Of a DNA stretch of 35,416 nucleotides, positions 1 to 7,915 are shown piece after piece. How positions within the stretch are numbered: position 1 is the stretch's first letter; each line of letters begins with the position of its first letter. Made by a program: the position numbers and the translations under genes. Source of the DNA: DATKPC01 sp035524275. GTDB taxonomy: Bacteria > Pseudomonadota > Gammaproteobacteria > Burkholderiales > Burkholderiaceae_F. The notes under the pieces were generated by a model. It was not told the DNA's origin and searched no databases. It worked only from the letters and a program-made list of their open reading frames with translations. The stretch covers positions 1 through 35,416 of the forward strand of contig DATKPC010000074.1 of assembly GCA_035524275.1 (NCBI GenBank), in the 5' to 3' direction.

Positions 1-1
1 G

Positions 2-718
2 TCTCTAAACACGGCGCAGAATGCCGACGCTTATCTCCGAAAATTTCGTGGAACCGTCCAGAAGCGGTTGCTTGCCGCGACGCCACATTCTTGGAAGGTA
101 GGGGCGATTGCGGACTACGCCGCTGTTGCAGGCAAGGCTTCGAAGAGCGGCCGGCTTGCCCTTATTGCTTTGCCGGACAGGGCGTACGAGTTGGCAGTGG
201 CGCTCGACCGTGGCGAGGTGAGCCTCGTTAACGAGCGAGGCGAAATGCGCGGCGTGCGCGTCGTTCCCATCCCTCCATGGACCCCCGATGCCGTGCACTT
301 TTATCTCGACGAGAACGTTGCGGTCTCCGAGAGCGCTGATGCGTGCGATGGCTTGCTTGAGGCGTCGTGCGGATTTGGTCAGGAAGTGGCTCGCCTTTGC
401 GCAGGTCACCTCACAGTTGAAGCTGCGAAAGCTGCCCCTGCGGCCGCAGAGAAGAACTTCGCGCCTGACCTCGCATCGCTTTACAAGAAGATTGGAATGC
501 CGGATTTGGTCGACGCGAGTGTGCGCACGCGGATGGAGGAATTTCTCACGCTTCTCGACGATGGAGCGGAGAAGAGGTCTGCGGCCGTAGACGAGGTTAT
601 GCAAGGTGCCGGCATTGGGCCGGGTACCGTTCAGTTCCTAGTTTGGATGGGGCTGTTGCAGGATGGTGCAGGAAACACATGGAAGGTGCCGCGGCTTGTG
701 CGGCGGATGCTACGTTAA
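2..718 (+). CDS. C-terminal part of an ATPase-like protein (5' end outside window)
   Basis: The frame is open from base 2 with no convincing start, so the gene begins left of the window; 238 codons are visible, ending at the TAA at 716-718. The first in-window start codon (TTG at 68) is not supported by a ribosome binding site. The visible part has alternating helix and strand stretches (around LALIALPDRAYEL and VRVVPIPPWTPDAVHFYL) followed by a helical block and a last 60 residues that look like a winged helix ending in WKVPRLVRRMLR. That layout resembles the lid and C-terminal region of AAA or STAND-type ATPases, but no Walker motif is present, so the ATPase call is an inference. The next gene starts 8 bp downstream, suggesting one operon. 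Base composition is less GC-rich than the rest of the window. Function unknown. Confidence 0.55.
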   Translation, partial: SLNTAQNADAYLRKFRGTVQKRLLAATPHSWKVGAIADYAAVAGKASKSGRLALIALPDRAYELAVALDRGEVSLVNERGEMRGVRVVPIPPWTPDAVHFYLDENVAVSESADACDGLLEASCGFGQEVARLCAGHLTVEAAKAAPAAAEKNFAPDLASLYKKIGMPDLVDASVRTRMEEFLTLLDDGAEKRSAAVDEVMQGAGIGPGTVQFLVWMGLLQDGAGNTWKVPRLVRRMLR

Positions 719-726
719 GAGATGCT

Positions 727-1905
727 ATGGCTAGCCTAGTTTCGTCCCTCTACTGGAGCCTGCCAGGGCCTGGAGAGTTCGTCAGGCGCGTTCAAAGCAG
801 CGCGCGCTCGCGGAGGGCAACAGTGTTGAGTTTCCCGCGCCATTCGATGCCGGGGACGTGGGATGGCGTAAAGGAAGGTCTGCGACGCGCCGATGTCCGC
901 ATTGTGGTTGAAGTTGCTATTCAGGATGGGACCGATATCGCATACGAGGTCGGCCCACACGTTGGGCGCGAACTTGTGACGCCCGCCCAACTTGCTGACG
1001 TAACCCTCCCCGATTCCGCGGCCGTGTTGATGCGCGCAGATGGCGACAAAGCGCGGGCGAACTGCGAAGACTACTTCGGAAAGTTTTTGGTTGCCCTGGA
1101 ACATGCGACGGGGAATGTTCACCTTTTCGTCGAAATGCGAGATGACGACTTCGCCAGGGACCGCTCTTGCGAAGAATTCGATGTGCTCGCGTTTGACGGC
1201 GCTCTTTCCGTAGATGAGATGGCCGCGTATGTTGGGATGCGCATGCTTGGGCGGCATGGACCTGGCTCAACACACTTGTTGCGCGCGTTAGTCAACGAGT
1301 TTGCGGGCTTTGATGCGCGCTTGGCAGAGAGACTCATCGCCTTTAGCGATGCGGAAATCCTGGGGTTGCCCGGCAGCCTGACGACGGTACTCGAGGAGGA
1401 CCCGTTGCGCTGGCGTACCGAATCTTGGACGGAGGGAACTCATGCCACGCTATATGGTTCGACCGTTCGGCATCCCTTGCACGAATGGCACCTTGCACTG
1501 CACGCTGGAATACAGCAAACCGATGCGTTGAAGGCGGCGAAGCGGCGGTACTGGAGGGCCTGCGTAAGGGCCCTTACGCCTTGGCTTGAGGAACGGCGGA
1601 CGCGGGTGTTGCGGATTTTGAAAAAACCGATTGATGAGGTTTTGGCGGCTAACGGTGGGAGATTTGCAAGGGAGTTGGCGAACGGGAAGACCATCGAAGT
1701 CGACCGCGACGAATTTGACTACAACAATGTCGTCGGGTTGGTTTACTACCACGGGCTTCGCGTTCCCGAGGATTCCGCTTCGCAGCGGGCTGTTGGTGTC
1801 TGCCGCATCGCAAAAATTGTGCGGGATGAGCTAGCCCACCTGCGTGCGCCAAAACTCCAGGATATTTTGGCGCTGATAACGACTATGGACGCTCTTCTTG
1901 CCTAG
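727..1905 (+). CDS. Hypothetical protein with C-terminal HEPN-like R-x4-H motif
   Basis: This is a 392-aa protein starting at the ATG at 727; an in-frame TTG at 643 would overlap the previous gene by 76 bp and is less likely. It follows the ATPase-like gene by 8 bp. No signal peptide or membrane segment is visible. The middle has many Trp, His and Arg residues (RWRTESWTEGTH, RHPLHEWHLALH, YWRACVRALTPWLEERR). Near the C-terminus is RDELAH, with R366 and H371 spaced as in the R-x4-6-H active site of HEPN ribonucleases, inside a predicted helix (VCRIAKIVRDELAHLR), as in Swt1-like HEPN domains. Pairing with an ATPase-like partner, lower GC and an adjacent IS relic are typical of defence islands. 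Motif and spacing are seen; the HEPN and defence roles are inferred. Confidence 0.6.
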   Translation: MASLVSSLYWSLPGPGEFVRRVQSSARSRRATVLSFPRHSMPGTWDGVKEGLRRADVRIVVEVAIQDGTDIAYEVGPHVGRELVTPAQLADVTLPDSAAVLMRADGDKARANCEDYFGKFLVALEHATGNVHLFVEMRDDDFARDRSCEEFDVLAFDGALSVDEMAAYVGMRMLGRHGPGSTHLLRALVNEFAGFDARLAERLIAFSDAEILGLPGSLTTVLEEDPLRWRTESWTEGTHATLYGSTVRHPLHEWHLALHAGIQQTDALKAAKRRYWRACVRALTPWLEERRTRVLRILKKPIDEVLAANGGRFARELANGKTIEVDRDEFDYNNVVGLVYYHGLRVPEDSASQRAVGVCRIAKIVRDELAHLRAPKLQDILALITTMDALLA

Positions 1906-2499
1906 CGCGGGGATGGCACGACGGTTTTGACGAGAGACGAGGCACGTGGCCACCGAAGGCCGAAAAATCAAGGACATAGTGCGCTAACGAGACAGGCGAC
2001 AAGATATTCGGAAATTCGTCAATCGACGACACGAATTGCGAGAAATCGTGGTCTCGCGCACCGAGCAGGCGGTGAGGGCGACGACGCCAATTGCCGGAAA
2101 TCGGCGGCATCGGTTTGGGGAGTCGACAGTGCACCTCGTCGACGCGCCGTATCCGGCGCAGATCCGAATCCGGGATCGGCACCATGTGGTCGCAATCCGT
2201 GCCGCGGCGGATGCCGACGACTTTGGCGTGGCGGATGATGGGCAGGGTGTGGTCACGATCGATCATCGCTTTTGGCTCGGCAACCCCGCCTTGCCGAGCG
2301 CGCCTTCCAAATATCCTCGCCCGTCGGAGCAGCCTTTGCATTTAACGGCCTGTTCACGATTCCGGAGCCCGCTCTACCGTTCCGCGCCGCTGCCCCGGCC
2401 CGAAGCCTCGCGTCCGGCCGCGTTCGGTACGATGGCGTCCTACGGTCGGCGTCGAGAACCGGCCCGCAATCCTGTTGGAGCCAAGAGACGGAGGACACG
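1906..2499. other. Gene-free stretch holding an IS relic
   Basis: I find no intact gene in these 594 bases. Open frames exist on both strands but lack coding character or a plausible start site. The only recognisable content is a decayed IS3-type OrfB fragment on the minus strand (see 2117-2341). The stretch separates the lower-GC, defence-like pair on the left from the high-GC backbone on the right, and base composition changes across it. The last 15 bases carry the GGAGG ribosome binding site of the next gene. Confidence 0.6.
2117..2341 (-). pseudogene. Relic of IS3-family transposase OrfB
   Basis: On the minus strand the frame reads MIDRDHTLPIIRHAKVVGI, then about ten residues on PIPDSDLRRIRRVDEVH. 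This follows the N-terminal pattern of IS3-family OrfB proteins, which run roughly MI-R-H-LP-TRQA-LLGISRGSVYY-PVP-DL-LMRRIDELH before the DDE core. The signature tyrosines and serine of the SRGSVYY stretch are replaced (RRGTDCD), similarity ends just after the DEVH position, and no DDE core or intact OrfA follows. It is therefore a dead fragment, not an active element. No clear terminal inverted repeats were found. The comparison is from memory of the family rather than a search, but the order and spacing of matching residues over about 45 positions is persuasive. Confidence 0.6.
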
Positions 2500-3651
2500 A
2501 TGAAGACGCCAAGCGTCATTTTCGCCGCGAGCCTGGCGATCCTGTCGAACGTCGCGGCCGCGGCCGATGTTCGCATCGGCGTGATCCTGTCGCTCACCGG
2601 GCCTGCGGCGTCGCTCGGGATCCCGGCGCGCAACACGGTCGAATTGTGGCCGACCGAGGTGGGCGGCCAGCGGGTGCAGGTGACCGTCCTCGACGATGGG
2701 TCCGATCCGACCGCGGCGGCGCTCGCGGCGCGCAAGCTGACGACCGAAAGCAAGGTCGACGTCATCGTCGGTCCGTCGGTGACGCCGACGTCGCTGGCTG
2801 CACTGCAGGTCGCCGGCGAGACGCAGACGCCGATGATCACGCTCGCGGGCAGCGGCGCCGTCATCAACCCGCAGGAGGGTGCGCGGCGGTGGGCCTTCAA
2901 GATGCCGCCGGGGGAGCAGATCCAGCTGAAGTACGTCTTCGATCGCATGCGGCAGGACAAGCAGGCGAAGCTCGGCATCGTCGCGACGAGCGACGCCTAC
3001 GGACAGACGTTCATCGACGTCGCGCAGCGCATGGCTCCGGAACAGGGCGTCCAGGTCGTCGGCGTCGAGCGCTTCGGCGCCACCGACACGAGTTTCGTCT
3101 CGCAGGCGCTGAAGCTCCTCGCGGCGCGTCCCGACGCGATCCTGATCGCGGCCGCGGGGACGCCCGGCGCGATGCCGCACATCGAGCTGCACGGTCGTGG
3201 TTTCGCCGGGACGATCTTCCAGACGCAGGCCGTGGCGAACAACGATTTCCTGCGTGTCGGCGGCGCCAGCGTCAACGGCGCGCTGCTGCCCGTCTCGCCG
3301 CTGCTGGTGGCCGAGCAGCTTCCGGAATCGAACCCGGTCCGCGCCGCGGCCACGCGCTTCGTCGCGACCTACGAGGGCAAGTACGGAGCCGGAAGCCGTT
3401 CGTTGTTCGGCGGCATGGCCTGGGATGCGATGCTGCTGATCCAGTCGGCGGTTCCGCAGGCCTTGCGTCGGGCGCAACCGGGGACGGTCGAGTTCCGGAC
3501 CGCGCTGCGCGACGCGCTGGAATCGACTAGGAATCTCGTGCTCGCGCAGGGCGTCTATTCGATGTCGGCGACCGACCATAACGGTGCGGACGAGAGAAGC
3601 CAGGTGCTGGTGCGCGTCGACGCCGGGAAGTGGAAGTACGTCGGCAACTAG
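2500..3651 (+). CDS. Periplasmic ABC transporter substrate-binding protein (LivK-type)
   Basis: This 383-aa protein belongs to the branched-chain amino acid type periplasmic binding proteins (Peripla_BP_6). These bind amino acids, amides or aromatic acids and deliver them to LivHMGF-type permeases. Residues 1-22 form a signal peptide ending NVAAAA, followed by DVRIGVILSLTGPAASLGIP, the hallmark start of this family. Further family features are VDVIVGPSVTPTSLAAL, TPMITLAGSG and GGMAWDAMLLI. The ATG at 2500 has a GGAGG site 6 bases upstream; a longer in-frame extension to 2272 would hide the signal peptide. No permease or ATPase genes flank it, so it is an orphan binding protein here. A FAD hydroxylase follows after 30 bp, hinting that the ligand may be an aromatic compound (inference). 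Confidence 0.88.
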   Translation: MKTPSVIFAASLAILSNVAAAADVRIGVILSLTGPAASLGIPARNTVELWPTEVGGQRVQVTVLDDGSDPTAAALAARKLTTESKVDVIVGPSVTPTSLAALQVAGETQTPMITLAGSGAVINPQEGARRWAFKMPPGEQIQLKYVFDRMRQDKQAKLGIVATSDAYGQTFIDVAQRMAPEQGVQVVGVERFGATDTSFVSQALKLLAARPDAILIAAAGTPGAMPHIELHGRGFAGTIFQTQAVANNDFLRVGGASVNGALLPVSPLLVAEQLPESNPVRAAATRFVATYEGKYGAGSRSLFGGMAWDAMLLIQSAVPQALRRAQPGTVEFRTALRDALESTRNLVLAQGVYSMSATDHNGADERSQVLVRVDAGKWKYVGN

Positions 3652-3681
3652 GACCTGGCTCGACGGGCAGAGGACAGCCGC

Positions 3682-5388
3682 GTGCATACGCCTTCGTCGG
3701 ATCCCCGGCCGTCCATCTACTACCGCTACGAGGTGCACGCACCCTGGTTGCCGGTGCACGACGGCGAGGTGCAGGAACACGACGTGCTGGTCGTCGGCGC
3801 CGGACCCGCGGGACTGTGCACGGCGCTCGAGCTGGCACGGCTCGGCGTACGTTCCGTCGTCCTGAACGCGGAGCTGCAGGTCTCGCAGGGCAGTCGTGCG
3901 ATCGTCTTCACCCGCCGTTCGATGGAAATCCTGCAGCAGGTCGGTGTCGCGGAACGCGTCACGGCGAGCGGGCTGCCGTGGCGCCATGGCAACAGCTACT
4001 ACCGCGGCCAGCACGTGTTCCGCATGGAAGCGCCGCACGATCCGCACGACCGGTTCTTCCCGATGATCAACCTGCAGCAGCAGTTCCTGGAGGAATACCT
4101 CCTCGATGCCTGCGCCGCGAACCCGTTGATCGACCTGCGATGGGGCAACCGCTGCGCCGCCGTGCGGCAGGACGGCGAGCGCGCGATCGCCGCGATCGAG
4201 ACGCCGGCCGGCGACTATGCGATCCACGCGCGCTGGCTCGTGGCCGCCGACGGTGGCCGCTCCGGCATCCGCTCGGGTCTCGGCCTGCCGCTGGAGGGCG
4301 ACTCCTACGAAGGCTTCTTCGTCATCGCCGACATCCGGGTCGACCTGCCGCTGCCGACGGAGCGGCGCGCGTACTTCGATCCGCCATGGAATCCGGGCAA
4401 CACCGTGCTGATGCATCGCGAACCGCTCGGGATCTGGCGGATCGACTACCAGTTGCCGCCCGGCGAGTCGCCGCAGCAGGCCCTGCAGCCGGAGTCGCTG
4501 AAGGCGCGGATCGACGCCCAGCTCGCGATGATCGGGCATGGCGACGCCCGATGGGAACTGGACTGGAGCTCCGTGTATTCCGCCCGCGCGCTGACGCTGT
4601 CGGACTACGTGCACGGCCGTGTGCTGTTCGTCGGCGACGCGGCGCACCTGCTGCCGATCTTCGGCGTGCGCGGCGCCAACACCGGTTTCCAGGATGCGCA
4701 GTCGCTCGCCTGGCACCTGGCCTTCGTCGTGCGCAGCCTCGCCGGGCCGGCGCTGCTTTCCAACTACAGCCGTGAACGCGTGCGCGCGGCGCGTGAAATC
4801 ATCGCGGAAGCGGGCAAGAGCACGCGATTCATGACGCCACCGTCCGACGGCTTCCAGCTGCTTCGCGATGCCGTGCTTTCGCTGTCGCTCAGCCAGGATT
4901 TCGTGCGGCCGCTCTATCACTGGCGCACGTCGCGCCCGCACGAGTATTCCTCGTCGCGGTTGAATTGCCCCGGCGACGACGACAGGCTGTTCGACGCCGG
5001 ACCCGCCGACGGCGCCCCGCCGCGCAACGTCAGGTTGGGCAGCGACGATTTCCTGCTCGATCACGTCGGCGGCGCGCTGGACCTGCTGTGGTTCGGCGAC
5101 GCGCCCACGGTGCCCGCCGACGTGTGGCGCGTCATCGGCGCGTATCGCGAGCGCGGCGTGCCGATACGGCTCACGACGGTCGGCATGACTCGCACCGTCG
5201 ATGGTGCGGAACGTTCCCTGCCCGACGCGGCCGGGGCGATGCGGGAGCGCTACGGCGTGCCCGCGAGCGGGGCGGCGTACCTGCTTCGGCCGGACCAGCA
5301 CGTCTGCGCGCGCTGGATGACGCTGGATGCGGCACGCCTGCGGGCGGCCGTGGACCACCTGCTGGCCGCGGGGGAGGGATCGGCATGA
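3682..5388 (+). CDS. FAD-dependent monooxygenase (aromatic hydroxylase type)
   Basis: This 568-aa flavoprotein belongs to the FAD_binding_3 group (MhpA or PHBH-like), which hydroxylates aromatic rings with NAD(P)H and oxygen in the cytoplasm. The FAD-binding GAGPAG is at residues 39-44 (VLVVGAGPAGL), the DG motif is at D190 (AADGGRSGIR) and the GD motif is at D319 (VLFVGDAAHLLPIFGVRGAN). The C-terminal 150 residues form the thioredoxin-like extension seen in MhpA-type enzymes. The start is the GTG at 3682, preceded by AGAGGA. It lies 30 bp after the binding-protein gene and its stop overlaps the next ATG (ATGA), so the three genes are probably co-transcribed. The substrate cannot be deduced; there are no ring-cleavage genes nearby. 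The family call is firm, an mhpA symbol is not. Confidence 0.88.
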   Translation: MHTPSSDPRPSIYYRYEVHAPWLPVHDGEVQEHDVLVVGAGPAGLCTALELARLGVRSVVLNAELQVSQGSRAIVFTRRSMEILQQVGVAERVTASGLPWRHGNSYYRGQHVFRMEAPHDPHDRFFPMINLQQQFLEEYLLDACAANPLIDLRWGNRCAAVRQDGERAIAAIETPAGDYAIHARWLVAADGGRSGIRSGLGLPLEGDSYEGFFVIADIRVDLPLPTERRAYFDPPWNPGNTVLMHREPLGIWRIDYQLPPGESPQQALQPESLKARIDAQLAMIGHGDARWELDWSSVYSARALTLSDYVHGRVLFVGDAAHLLPIFGVRGANTGFQDAQSLAWHLAFVVRSLAGPALLSNYSRERVRAAREIIAEAGKSTRFMTPPSDGFQLLRDAVLSLSLSQDFVRPLYHWRTSRPHEYSSSRLNCPGDDDRLFDAGPADGAPPRNVRLGSDDFLLDHVGGALDLLWFGDAPTVPADVWRVIGAYRERGVPIRLTTVGMTRTVDGAERSLPDAAGAMRERYGVPASGAAYLLRPDQHVCARWMTLDAARLRAAVDHLLAAGEGSA

Positions 5389-5585
5389 ACGAAAACGGCG
5401 TTTCCGCAGCGCTCGACGTGACCGCGCTGGAGGACGTCTATGACACGCTGGCGGCGGCCATCGACAGCGCCGGGCCGCAGAAGGCCTCGCTTTTCCTCGT
5501 CAAGCTCGCGCTGCTGAATGCCCACGCTCTGGGCGATGCGGAGCGATTCCGGGAGCACGTCGCGATCGCGCTGCGGGACGCCTAG
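5385..5585 (+). CDS. DUF2783 family small protein
   Basis: This is a 66-aa acidic helical protein with no signal peptide or membrane segment. Its layout (ALEDVYDTLAAAIDSAG, then KASLFLVKLALLNAHALGD and a short final helix) fits the DUF2783 family, which as I recall often sits directly behind FAD-dependent aromatic hydroxylases. The ATG overlaps the hydroxylase stop (ATGA), implying translational coupling, and suggests a helper or partner of that enzyme; the molecular role is unknown. Its TAG stop overlaps the TAG of the convergent kinase gene in one CTAG tetranucleotide (5582-5585). Confidence 0.75.
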   Translation: MNENGVSAALDVTALEDVYDTLAAAIDSAGPQKASLFLVKLALLNAHALGDAERFREHVAIALRDA

Positions 5586-6934
5586 GCGATCGAATCCGGG
5601 TCTCGGCGCAGCGAGGCGGCGCCGAAGGTCACGCGGGCCTCGAGTCCGGCGCGCTCGGCGCCCGGGTGGGCGGCGACCAGTTCGACGCGCGCCCCGTGGG
5701 CCGTGGCGATGCGTTCGACGATCGCCAGGCCGAGGCCGGCGCCGGGCACGTCCGCGCGCGCGCGGCTCGCGCGTGCGAATGGGCGCATGAGCCGCGCGGC
5801 GTCGTCGGCGGGAATACCCGGGCCGAGATCGACGACGGACAGCGTCGCGCCGCGGCCGTCCGGCGTCGCCCGCGTTCGCACGGTCACCGGGGCCCCGGCG
5901 TATTTCAGCGCGTTGTCGACGAGATTGGCGATAAGGCGGTGCATCGCCAGCGGGCGCAATGCGAGCGTGGGGACGCTGCCCGGCTCCAGGTGAACGCCAT
6001 CGTTGGCCCGCTCCGCGATCACGGCGCGCGCCAGCGCGTTGAGGTCCGTCGGGACCGGCAACTCGTCCCCGCCACCGCGACCGAAGTCGACGAACTGGTC
6101 GATCACGCGATTGGCGCTCTCCACGCTGCGCTCGATCGACGAGCGCAGCTGCGGATCGGCAGCCGGGCCGATCATCTCCAGCGCGAGGAGGATCTTCGAC
6201 AACGGCGTGCGAAGGTCGTGGGAGATGCCGGCGAGCATGACGGCGCGCTCGCGGTCGAGGGCCTCCAGATCGCGCGCCATCGCATTGAATGCGCGCGCGA
6301 GCTGTGCGATTTCCGCCGGCCCGCGCTCGGCAAGTACCGGCGCGGCACGACCCGCGCCGATCGCCTCCGCGGCGCCGACCAGTTCGCGCAACGGGCGGTC
6401 GACGCGCCGTTGCGCGATGAAGGCTCCGGCGAACGCGAGCAGGCCGATCGCGAGCAGCCAGGACACCGCGACGCCGCGCATCCGGGGAAGCATGTCCAGG
6501 GTCGGGAACGAGACCCAGGTCATCGGTTGCGCGCCCGGCGAGTCCACGCCGTTCGCAGGCACGCCGATCCACAGGTGGGCGCCGTCCTCTTGCCAGCCCA
6601 GCTCGTAGCCATGCGGCAGGCGCGCGCCGATTTCGCGGAGCGCGTTCTCCGTCGCGCGCCGCGCCGGCCGCTGGAACGTCGGCGGAGCCTCGCCCGGCGC
6701 GAGCACGCGCGCCGGTCCGGCGCCGGCGGCGCCGGTCGTGTCGTCGCGCGAGCCGGTTGTCGAATGGCGAGCCAGGGCCTCGGCGAGCTGGATCGCGTAG
6801 GCGATCGTCGCCTGGTTCCGCGGCACGGCCACGAGCCGGAAGAACACGGTGCCGGTCGTGCCGAGCGCGAACGCGATCAGCGTGCCGAAAAGCAGCAGGT
6901 TGCGGCCCAGCAGCGTGCGCGGAATCCATCTCAC
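5582..6934 (-). CDS. EnvZ-like sensor histidine kinase
   Basis: This is a 450-aa inner-membrane sensor kinase partnering the upstream OmpR-type regulator. TM1 is at about residues 11-33, followed by a periplasmic domain of roughly 120 residues, TM2 (about 155-176), a HAMP linker (RRVDRPLRELVGAAEAIGAG), an H-box with phospho-acceptor H239 (GISHDLRTPLSKI), an N-box (NLVDNALKYA), G1 (DLGPGIP) and G2 (GAGLGLAIVER). All kinase boxes are intact, so it should be active. Its start overlaps the regulator stop by ATGA. The signal sensed is not evident; the periplasmic domain holds a long Ala/Gly/Thr-rich stretch (about residues 57-85) that looks poorly conserved. The stop overlaps that of the convergent DUF2783 gene. 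Confidence 0.92.
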   Translation of the reverse strand: MRWIPRTLLGRNLLLFGTLIAFALGTTGTVFFRLVAVPRNQATIAYAIQLAEALARHSTTGSRDDTTGAAGAGPARVLAPGEAPPTFQRPARRATENALREIGARLPHGYELGWQEDGAHLWIGVPANGVDSPGAQPMTWVSFPTLDMLPRMRGVAVSWLLAIGLLAFAGAFIAQRRVDRPLRELVGAAEAIGAGRAAPVLAERGPAEIAQLARAFNAMARDLEALDRERAVMLAGISHDLRTPLSKILLALEMIGPAADPQLRSSIERSVESANRVIDQFVDFGRGGGDELPVPTDLNALARAVIAERANDGVHLEPGSVPTLALRPLAMHRLIANLVDNALKYAGAPVTVRTRATPDGRGATLSVVDLGPGIPADDAARLMRPFARASRARADVPGAGLGLAIVERIATAHGARVELVAAHPGAERAGLEARVTFGAASLRRDPDSIA

Positions 6935-7659
6935 GAGGCACCTCCGGCCGGCACGAACACGTAGCCGATTCCGCGGACGGTCTGTATGTAGCGCGGATTC
7001 GCCGCGTCGGCCTCGATCGAGCGCCTCAGCCGCAGGATCTGCACGTCGATGCTGCGATCGTTCGCGTCGTGGTCCCGGCCGTAGGCAAGCTCGATCAGGC
7101 GCTCTCGCCCGAGCGGGCGTTGCGGATTGCTCGCCAGCGCGAGCAGCAGGTTGAACTCCCCGCCGGTCAGCGGGACCGGTTGCGCGTCGCGCATCAGCCG
7201 GCGCGCCTCGACCTCGAGCGTGAAGGGGCCGAACCGGATCGTCGTGCCGGTCGGCGCGGCGGCGCCCAGCGAATAGCGTCGTTGCCGGCGCAGCAGCGCC
7301 TGGATCCGCGCCAGCAGTTCACGCGGCAGGAAGGGCTTCGCGAGGTAGTCGTCGGCCCCGATCTCCAGGCCGATCACGCGGTCGACGGGATCGCCGCGCG
7401 CGGTCAGCACGAGGATCGGAAGGGTCTCGCCGCCGGCGCGCAGCCGGCGCAGGATCGACAGCCCATCCTCGCCCGGAAGCATCAGGTCGAGGATCAGCGC
7501 ATCGAACGACTCGCGCTGCAACTGGCGGTCGAGCGCGCCGCCGTCGGCGACGGCGCGCACGCTGAAGCCGCTCTCGCCGAGATAGCGCAGGAGCAGCCCG
7601 CGCATGTCGCCGTCGTCCTCGACGACCAGCAGCTTGTGCGCGGTCACGGTGTCGTTCAT
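6931..7659 (-). CDS. OmpR-family response regulator
   Basis: This 242-aa DNA-binding response regulator has a receiver domain with the acidic pocket VVEDD, phospho-acceptor D58 (ALILDLMLPGEDG), T/S switch (VLTARG) and conserved Lys (AKPF). It is followed by a winged-helix Trans_reg_C domain ending DVQILRLRRSIEADAANPRYIQTVRGIGYVF. The sequence is close in style to Burkholderia and Bordetella OmpR/RisA regulators. It is translationally coupled to the kinase by an ATGA overlap. It is divergent from the lipoprotein gene starting at 7916; the 256-bp gap has a perfect 10-bp tandem repeat with helical-turn spacing (7741-7760), which suits an OmpR-family dimer. Autoregulation or control of the lipoprotein gene is an inference. 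Confidence 0.93.
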   Translation of the reverse strand: MNDTVTAHKLLVVEDDGDMRGLLLRYLGESGFSVRAVADGGALDRQLQRESFDALILDLMLPGEDGLSILRRLRAGGETLPILVLTARGDPVDRVIGLEIGADDYLAKPFLPRELLARIQALLRRQRRYSLGAAAPTGTTIRFGPFTLEVEARRLMRDAQPVPLTGGEFNLLLALASNPQRPLGRERLIELAYGRDHDANDRSIDVQILRLRRSIEADAANPRYIQTVRGIGYVFVPAGGAS

Positions 7660-7740
7660 GGCGGGAGACCTTGGTGGGACGCGATCGTCGCGATGCTAGC
7701 CGCGCCACGATCGCCTGGCGCATCCGGCGGTCCGGGTCGA

Positions 7741-7760
7741 TTACCGCCGGTTACCGCCGG
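7741..7760. promoter_or_regulatory. 10-bp direct tandem repeat, possible response-regulator site
   Basis: TTACCGCCGG is repeated twice head to tail with no spacer, a period of one helical turn. OmpR/PhoB-type regulators bind direct repeats with about this spacing. It lies 82 bp upstream of the regulator ATG and about 155 bp upstream of the lipoprotein ATG. The sequence is seen; binding is an inference. Confidence 0.35.
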
Positions 7761-7805
7761 CCGGCGCCGTAACAAATTCCAACAATCGGCGCGCGAACCG
7801 CAATC

Positions 7806-7819
7806 CGCCGTTAACGGCG
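7806..7819. promoter_or_regulatory. 14-bp perfect palindrome in divergent intergenic region
   Basis: CGCCGTTAACGGCG is a perfect 14-bp inverted repeat between the two-component operon and the lipoprotein gene. Its half-site resembles the nearby tandem repeat (CCGCCG next to TTA). It could be an operator or chance in GC-rich DNA. Confidence 0.25.
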
Positions 7820-7915
7820 CGACCGCAGCATCCGGTGCGTACGACGCGGCGACCGCAGCGCGCGCCGCCGCGGACGACGACGAACCGCTTACCGACAGGC
7901 CCACAGGAGCTCAAC

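Noticed and set aside
2440..5358. Very long minus-strand open frame (972 codons)
   Set aside because: It is antisense to the binding protein and hydroxylase genes, Arg/Asp/His-rich without any domain; long antisense frames are expected in high-GC DNA.
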